In this document: positions 7,001-9,099 of the stretch, piece after piece
How the letters are laid out: each line of letters opens with the position of its first letter
Numbering within the stretch: the stretch's first letter is position 1
Source: an uncultured Flavobacterium sp.
GTDB taxonomy: Bacteria > Bacteroidota > Bacteroidia > Flavobacteriales > Flavobacteriaceae
Assembly (NCBI GenBank): GCA_945957245.1
Contig: CAMFLD010000086.1
Location: 1 to 9,099, forward strand
Length of the DNA stretch: 9,099 nt
Reading direction: 5' to 3'
Made by a program: the position numbers and the translations under genes
Notes under the pieces: generated by a model
The model's database searches: none
What the model saw: only the letters and a program-made list of their open reading frames with translations
Told to the model about the DNA's origin: nothing

Positions 7001-9099
7001 TTAAATTAATATTGGCTGAAGTTATTGTACCAGCAGAGGCTTGATTCAAAATGACCGCACCATCTATAATAAGCGCCAATTGATCATCGGCAGTTCCTCT
7101 AAATTGGTAGGTTGCAGAACCTGTTGCCACAAATAGCTTTCCGGTAAGCTCCACTCCATAATAATCAGAAATTCTATCAATAACAAAATTATCAAAATTG
7201 TTGGCATTATGATAATATCCTGATCCCAATAAAGTTGGATTGTATGCGCCAAAACCTGTAGAAATACCTGTACCAGCGGTTGTATTGGTTGAATATAACT
7301 TATAGGCTAATCCATTTATATTATTGGTAGTAGTTCCACTTGGTGTAGTAATAGAAATTCCGGCAGTTGGTTTATATACACCTCCCGGGCTGGTAACGGT
7401 CCAACCAAAAGTAAAAACAGCTCCATTAGGAATGGATACATTATTAAAGGTAGCAACGCCGTTTACAACAGAAGTAGCAGGAAAAGCAGTTACTGAACCT
7501 GTGGTAAAATCTCCATCTCCATCTGTATCAAGTAACAAATTTATACCTGAAGCACTGCCTGGAAAGATAAACGAGGCAGCACTTCCTGCTACTATTGTAA
7601 TTGCTCCCGGTGCACCCGTTACCTGTGCTTTCCATTCCCTACCTAATCGGTTCACAGTACATCCTGCTACTGAGGCAAAACTTGTTGGAATTTCATTAGT
7701 CTGGGATGCTAAAGCTCCATTGTTGTCTCCTAATAATAAATAATCGCCATCAGATAAAGTGCCCGTATTGGCTAAATTGGTTGTGGCGACATCTCCTTTA
7801 GAGGTTATCAAAAAATCGTAACCTGTTGTTGAGGACATCTGAGACTGACTTTGTTTTTGGCTTAACCCTTCTGCAGCCAGTTCCTGCCCAATACCAAATA
7901 TACGGTTAGCATAACCTGCATTGGCTGTTTGACTAAATACTACGGCACCCGATGTGTTTAAATAATCGTGAGGTAAACTAATTCCATATTTTATTGCTAA
8001 ATAAGAATTTACTTGTTGCGTTTGTGCTAAGCTTAATGCAAAAGGATAGTAAATAGCCTCAGGAAGATTTGTAGTGTTCATGTTCGAAATAACAAGGCCC
8101 TGATCCTCGGCATCTGCATTTGATGTAGCATTGGTTGGACCTGTAGAAGTACCATTAATGCTTATAGTAGCCGGATTTGTAGTACTTGAAGCACTCCCCC
8201 CTGTTATCTGTCCCATAATACCGCTCAATAATTTTGGTTCATTAGCAGTATAAGTAGATACTCCTGTTGTGCCACTACCAACAAAGTCAAATTTTGAGGT
8301 CGTTCCATCAATTTTACTAAACCCAACACGTTGACCAGCAGCATTATCTCCATGGAAGAACATCCAAATTACTGCCTGCCCTACATTGGAAGTATAATCA
8401 TTTACCAAAAACATGGTTTTGGTAGCACCACGATAACTTAGAGCTTTTTGGCTTGTTGCAGCAAAACTATCCCCCCCAGAAAAACGAACCCCCGGATTAA
8501 AATTGACCTGAGAAATATCATCTCTTTTTGTTGCATAATTGGTGCCATTATATGGCATATCATTAAAACCTAAATAATCGGGAGCTTTGTTTATAAAGCT
8601 GTTTACTTTATCAATCCCTGCACCTCCATAATTGGGTGTAGAATTGATGTCTGAAGCCTTATACCAAGCTGTCAATTTAGAATTATCGTTGCGGACAAAA
8701 CGGCCGTCAACATCAGTGGGCGAGGTGATGCCACTTCCTGCCGGTGTAGCAGTAAACTGTAAGGTGGCTGATTGCGCACCTCCCAATTCATAGTGTTTAA
8801 CCTTTATGGTATGATCTCCAGCGGTTAAATTAACAGTTACGACAGAACCAGCAGCATAAGTAGCACTTATTTTAATTACACCGTCTATATATAATGAGAC
8901 AGCATCATCTCCCGTGAGGCTGAAGGTATAATTACCTGATGTGGTAATTTCTAGGGTACCTGTATATTCCATACCGTAATTATCAGCATCAATCTGTACA
9001 AATTCAGTACCTGTAATTTTGTTACTGTAACCCGTAAGTCCTGGTGTACTGTTACTTGATCCGGAACCAAATTGACTCACATTAGAAAAAGTACCATTA
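1050..9099 (-). CDS. Giant modular PA14/LamG-like surface protein (probable adhesin), 5' end outside the window
   Basis: One open frame of about 2,680 codons. It is still open at the right edge, where the six codons before the GTG at 9078-9080 read N-G-T-F-S-N, so that GTG is probably an internal valine and the true start and signal peptide lie outside. Numbering from that GTG, the approximate order is: PA14-like 1-115, 588-736 and 1197-1343; LamG-like 130-368, 739-977, 1344-1585, 1772-2022 and 2223-2450; each LamG-like unit is followed by a block with 'GIGRDDC..L.QKQS' and a later R-x-W (possibly the domain Pfam calls DUF8202; name from memory). PA14 units carry the DD and IDG signatures (TGDDAVSLYIDG); LamG units end in 'VNSYLAIKYG', and the fourth has 'FDGVDD'. 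PA14 and LamG folds typically bind glycans or ligands outside the cell. The protein is rich in G, S, T, N and A with only 12 cysteines, as expected for a secreted protein. No catalytic domain is visible. The C-terminus (VCRNC, then 12 residues) lacks a recognisable T9SS sorting domain. Tandem TAA stops end the gene. Surface location and adhesion are inferred; the modular architecture is seen directly. Confidence 0.9.
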   Translation of the reverse strand, partial: NGTFSNVSQFGSGSSNSTPGLTGYSNKITGTEFVQIDADNYGMEYTGTLEITTSGNYTFSLTGDDAVSLYIDGVIKISATYAAGSVVTVNLTAGDHTIKVKHYELGGAQSATLQFTATPAGSGITSPTDVDGRFVRNDNSKLTAWYKASDINSTPNYGGAGIDKVNSFINKAPDYLGFNDMPYNGTNYATKRDDISQVNFNPGVRFSGGDSFAATSQKALSYRGATKTMFLVNDYTSNVGQAVIWMFFHGDNAAGQRVGFSKIDGTTSKFDFVGSGTTGVSTYTANEPKLLSGIMGQITGGSASSTTNPATISINGTSTGPTNATSNADAEDQGLVISNMNTTNLPEAIYYPFALSLAQTQQVNSYLAIKYGISLPHDYLNTSGAVVFSQTANAGYANRIFGIGQELAAEGLSQKQSQSQMSSTTGYDFLITSKGDVATTNLANTGTLSDGDYLLLGDNNGALASQTNEIPTSFASVAGCTVNRLGREWKAQVTGAPGAITIVAGSAASFIFPGSASGINLLLDTDGDGDFTTGSVTAFPATSVVNGVATFNNVSIPNGAVFTFGWTVTSPGGVYKPTAGISITTPSGTTTNNINGLAYKLYSTNTTAGTGISTGFGAYNPTLLGSGYYHNANNFDNFVIDRISDYYGVELTGKLFVATGSATYQFRGTADDQLALIIDGAVILNQASAGTITSANINLSTGYHDIIIRGRELSGAQTFNLTWNSGSGGAFVAIPDTNFFVSPTGPSAWYKTDDSNFSALSDGVSLVGKTWIDQSGNGNDATYNSGSPVYFKTDNTYIINYNPSISVGGSGWFKIGNYLQGFAYGKQAKTIVGIGSATNEATMRLLSGYGSAINDDMFGIGKASGSGSLLLYGYNTALNGSPVAFTATASTQLMGGIYKNNNIATTNNATLYLNNALNGTATKTWFTTLNATQGELFMGTAPSFGSNGWNGTMNEVIYYPWDLSAAELTRVNTYLAIKYSTPLANGSGTTASDYLASDGITKPWLGNATYKYGMFGIGRDDCSGLMQKQSKLGDSTDNVAVGLTAIAANNAYNTGSFSTNKQFLMIANDGGALSGTNSNIPTGYSTASCNAYRYIRNWKVKNTNNVTNTLQLTIGDNNNIVQSNWTNVKLAINSAGDNTFTTGTTTLITPTAINGGVATFNNISLPDGVVFTLCYTLAYPAGISKPTGISITTVSGTTTNNVNGLAYKLYSTNGTAGSIATGFGAYSPTLLGTGYYNNATSFHAFPIQKISDNYAVELTGILNVSGSANYQFRANATDDEFALIIDGVMLIDQASTGTFTTGNVNLAAGYHDIIIRGREISGGQNFDLQWNNGSGSSFSAIPDANFYTAPTGLSAWFASDDALLASTIADGNTVSTWNDLSGNNNHLTNQATGTGNYYSTNATYLQNFNPSVYSIDNKWSNTATYLSGFPYGSQNRSVVGVASIGATGGNEILTGYGVDNATFNGFAVGKTNAEQLAVWGGVNGFSGYSLGAAYYSGSSAVAHVLQYDYLGGSGAFGYGDLLLRGSAAQANWPVYMNDNKNLTLGNTPDGQIANGWNGNINEILYYPWQLSTIERQKVNSYLAIKWGITLDQTTPTNYIASDGTIIWNASLNTTYKYDITGIGRDDCGNLNQKQSTSTDGSDIVGVGIGGISSSNLTNVNTFANNKSFLTFSNNNGSVTFLSNYSDIPASLASCYTHFDRIWQVQTVNNPGAVTVSLGKKGLVIINASLYRPVLLVSNTTDFTNATVYKYNTYSQGVVYFNNITFTNGQYFTMGYIPAGPGGVTAGLTTWFNSDYDIYTDVAQTTRAVNAGDPVKSINNLKAYATFADVEEVNSAYNPTYQPGSFNYNAGILFDGVDDVLASSGNINTTDYRTTTQMTSMLSGAVVNTGGNQNVFWYHDGPLGASYRKTALERPQAFWSNDNTAPLFRIPTLTTPEIYTYANTVGGSWRLYSNLATVGTGNTGNNDTNNVSGQFRIGSNRLDGTGSAANFILGEFTIFGTDLGAVTTPEMRRIHSYAATKYGFTLDKTAMGGAYVASDGTTQTFNYVTHWNRITGIGRDDCSAFEQKQSRSSETGMMVKISNDPVNGLAANNQANTASFTVNKSFEVFGDDNKALVWTGVDKITDATFGNLVRLTRTWRVKETGTVGSVYLEVTGNGSLSTAKLPAGATTSSSVYLIVSTTANFKNPIAVKEMLPDVLPNATKWSITYDFADGNYYTFATGIMCLAPGGITDGLTSWYKLNNKGIGAVISITDDSPNGYTLSYAPSSTSVNVTAGSATLFNYNRYLPLTGTTYFEKLALTQTSVYAVNAGTTFAVGNDSTRDIMGFGRASSPFRRTGLAGNNAYFNDATNVYPASSNGTPNILVANTSPGSTSATKNHTSWNNGVMGTSATLTAADLPSASDYNLRFGSITPGVAGVYNKGLAEGITYNRSLSVVETQITNSYLALKYGQTLAHNYFTPNYDGTNAATTTIYDISSYGNRVFGVGNDIAGCFYQNQSTSALTGSMLKISVDGAINAENSQDKTVWANNQTYIAIGDDNGDVNTNGWITSSTTPVVHQPVLYTYTNSCAKRISRQWKITTTGTNPSVLITVPGSASTTSATKLPAIPVSTNPNSLYMVINDNPDFAINANQSEVLMTLNATTGDYETTQTFAAGVTKYITFIYRPKVCRNCIITNPATSTIKH
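1107..2424 (-). repeat. Short module 5 of the giant protein (LamG-like, divergent QKQS block)
   Basis: It opens with 'GGITDGLTSWYKLNN', closes its LamG-like unit with 'NSYLALKYGQTL' (about 1735-1770), and has the divergent block 'VFGVGNDIAGCFYQNQS' (about 1612-1660), then 'NSCAKRISRQWK'. Only the 18 residues KVCRNC...IKH follow it before the stop codon. Confidence 0.65.
2425..3771 (-). repeat. Short module 4 of the giant protein (LamG-like, QKQS block, no PA14)
   Basis: It opens with 'GPGGVTAGLTTWF', has a classic LamG-type 'GILFDGVDD', ends the LamG-like unit with 'HSYAATKYGFTL' (about 3015-3045), and continues with 'GIGRDDCSAFEQKQS' (about 2894-2940). The cysteine that precedes R-x-W in modules 2, 3 and 5 is absent; another cysteine occurs late, in 'IMCLAPGG'. 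Confidence 0.7.
3772..5556 (-). repeat. Long module 3 of the giant protein (PA14-like, LamG-like, QKQS block)
   Basis: The PA14-like unit (about 5050-5490) has NYAVELTGIL, DDEFALIIDG and 'IPDANFY'. The LamG-like unit (about 4325-5047) has 'WNDLSGNNNH' and 'NEILYYPWQLS'. The last part carries 'GIGRDDCGNLNQKQS' (about 4197-4243). It is the closest relative of module 2 and the last module with a PA14 unit. Confidence 0.75.
5557..7389 (-). repeat. Long module 2 of the giant protein (PA14-like, LamG-like, QKQS block)
   Basis: The linker 'GISITTPSGTTTNNINGLA' leads into a PA14-like unit (about 6873-7315) with GYY, YYGVELTGKL, DDQLALIIDG and 'IPDTNFF'. The LamG-like unit (about 6150-6865) includes 'WIDQSGNGNDAT' and 'NEVIYYPWDLS'. 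The last part carries 'GIGRDDCSGLMQKQS' (about 6010-6053). The same linker and PA14 sequence recur in module 3, displaced by about 1,823 bases, with clear protein similarity but considerable base-level divergence. Confidence 0.75.
7390..9099 (-). repeat. Long module 1 of the giant protein (PA14-like, LamG-like, QKQS block), 5' truncated
   Basis: The PA14-like part (about 8735-9099, cut by the edge) shows NYGMEYTGTLEI, a DD pair and YIDG. The LamG-like part (about 7975-8690) runs from 'TAWYKASD' to 'VNSYLAIKYG'. The last part (about 7400-7975) has a divergent block, 'GIGQELAAEGLSQKQS', without the usual cysteine, and an acidic loop, DTDGDGDF, near 7511-7529 that resembles a calcium-binding DxDxDG loop. 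Boundaries are approximate. Confidence 0.7.

Noticed and set aside
5040..7390. Recent duplication or gene conversion between modules 2 and 3
   Set aside because: The linker and PA14 regions are similar in protein, but the matching bases differ often, including at many third positions, so the duplication is old.
7324..7743. Plus-strand open frame of 139 codons opposite the giant gene
   Set aside because: It lies antisense to a clearly conserved module (QKQS block and linker) with convincing protein similarity on the minus strand. Its V/P-rich translation mirrors the T/G/N-rich codons opposite, and no start signal or domain is visible.

Overview
The window is AT-rich, all coding is on the minus strand, and it looks like an accessory stretch of a Bacteroidota genome (Flavobacteriia, Sphingobacteriia or a relative). 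The support is: a giant repetitive surface protein built from PA14-like and LamG-like modules, with a 'GIGRDDC..L.QKQS' block I associate with Flavobacteriales-type adhesins; a small protein of a Bacteroidota-specific hypothetical family; an A-rich leader in place of a Shine-Dalgarno; and a loose match to a Bacteroidota-type promoter. No tRNA, rRNA, CRISPR array, transposase or phage gene was seen.

Layout from right to left, the direction of transcription. From the right edge to 1050 runs one uninterrupted reading frame of about 2,680 visible codons. Its 5' end is outside the window. It holds three long modules (PA14-like + LamG-like + 'QKQS' block, about 1.82 kb each), then two short modules (LamG-like + 'QKQS' block, about 1.3 kb each). 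It ends in a short tail with a CxxC pair and no recognisable type IX secretion sorting domain. Two stop codons in a row are followed by a strong hairpin with 16-bp perfect arms at 1005-1041.

A 178-bp gap (872-1049) carries that terminator and a weak candidate promoter for the second gene (146-871). This gene encodes a 241-residue cytoplasmic-looking protein of unknown function whose two halves appear to be an old internal duplication.

Downstream of it, the left edge (1-126) holds two copies of a 63-bp unit, each ending in a hairpin with 12-bp perfect arms. The arms are the same in both copies, but the 4-base loop of one is the exact reverse complement of the other. That is what one inversion across the palindrome would give.

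The two genes are probably transcribed separately, because a terminator lies between them, and nothing here links them functionally. The large protein is probably exported and displayed on the cell surface, where PA14 and LamG folds usually bind glycans or other ligands. I see no convincing new multi-gene system. The most unusual items are the loop-inverted tandem hairpins, the missing sorting signal on the giant protein, and the internal duplication in the small one.
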